Below are positions 63,787 to 64,000 of a stretch of DNA of 64,000 nt, piece by piece. A model generated the notes under the pieces. The model saw only the letters and a program-made list of their open reading frames with translations. It made no database searches and was not told the DNA's origin. Positions within the stretch are counted from its first letter, which is position 1; the number at the start of each line of letters is the position of its first letter. Origin of the DNA: Amorphochlora amoebiformis (Eukaryota > Cercozoa > Chlorarachniophyceae); assembly GCA_054601695.1 (NCBI GenBank), contig BAAHQB010000135.1:186001-250000 (forward strand), written 5' to 3'. The translations under genes were made by a program, and so were the position numbers.

Positions 63787-64000
<214 letters not shown>

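Overview
This is a nuclear window from a eukaryote, most likely a protist or alga of unknown placement. Three things say so: the genes are split by GT-AG introns, the proteins are eukaryotic (a 3-phosphoinositide-dependent-type kinase with a PH domain, a POLE3/Dpb4 histone-fold subunit, an HVA22/REEP-like ER protein, and a cysteine-rich polytopic membrane protein), and dispersed TE-like repeats are present. Well over half of the bases are (TA)n and related AT microsatellites. (TA)n has no stop codon in any frame, so nearly every long open frame rich in Y, I, C, V, H or M is an artefact.

The real coding sequence sits in 13-460 nt islands between the microsatellites. I rebuilt gene models by hand from splice sites, reading-frame phase and recognisable protein families. 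Left to right: a hormone-sensitive-lipase-like alpha/beta hydrolase (+, 2398-10354, 12 exons); a doubtful two-exon fragment (+, 11765-12269); POLE3/Dpb4 (-, 13708-13260) divergent from a PDK1-like kinase with PH domain (+, 13839-16665); the 3' part of an HVA22/REEP-like gene (-, 18420-18046); a small + gene with two alternative-looking 34-nt exons (19500-20936); a 12-exon unknown gene (-, 29467-21562); a small - gene with a duplicated exon (32747-31401); a + gene fragment (33232-33757); weak + coding islands (35500-36988); and one very large - gene (62623-40058, 39 phase-compatible exons, about 844 residues). That last gene encodes beta-rich and EGF-like ectodomain segments followed by a polytopic membrane region and a basic tail. 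It occupies the right third of the window and probably continues past the right edge.

Introns come in two kinds. In POLE3 and most of PDK1 they are compact (47-122 nt). Elsewhere they reach hundreds to thousands of bases, and the excess is almost entirely (TA)n plus inserted elements. At least eight copies of a short non-autonomous element (about 400 bp full length, TTGTTA...TAACAA ends, internal TGACGTCA palindrome) sit inside (TA)n tracts. A second family shares the end GTTAACGCAACG. One 431-bp solo-LTR-like insertion and several local duplications are also present. The window looks like a genome in which TA repeats and TA-targeting elements have inflated introns while exon phase has been kept.
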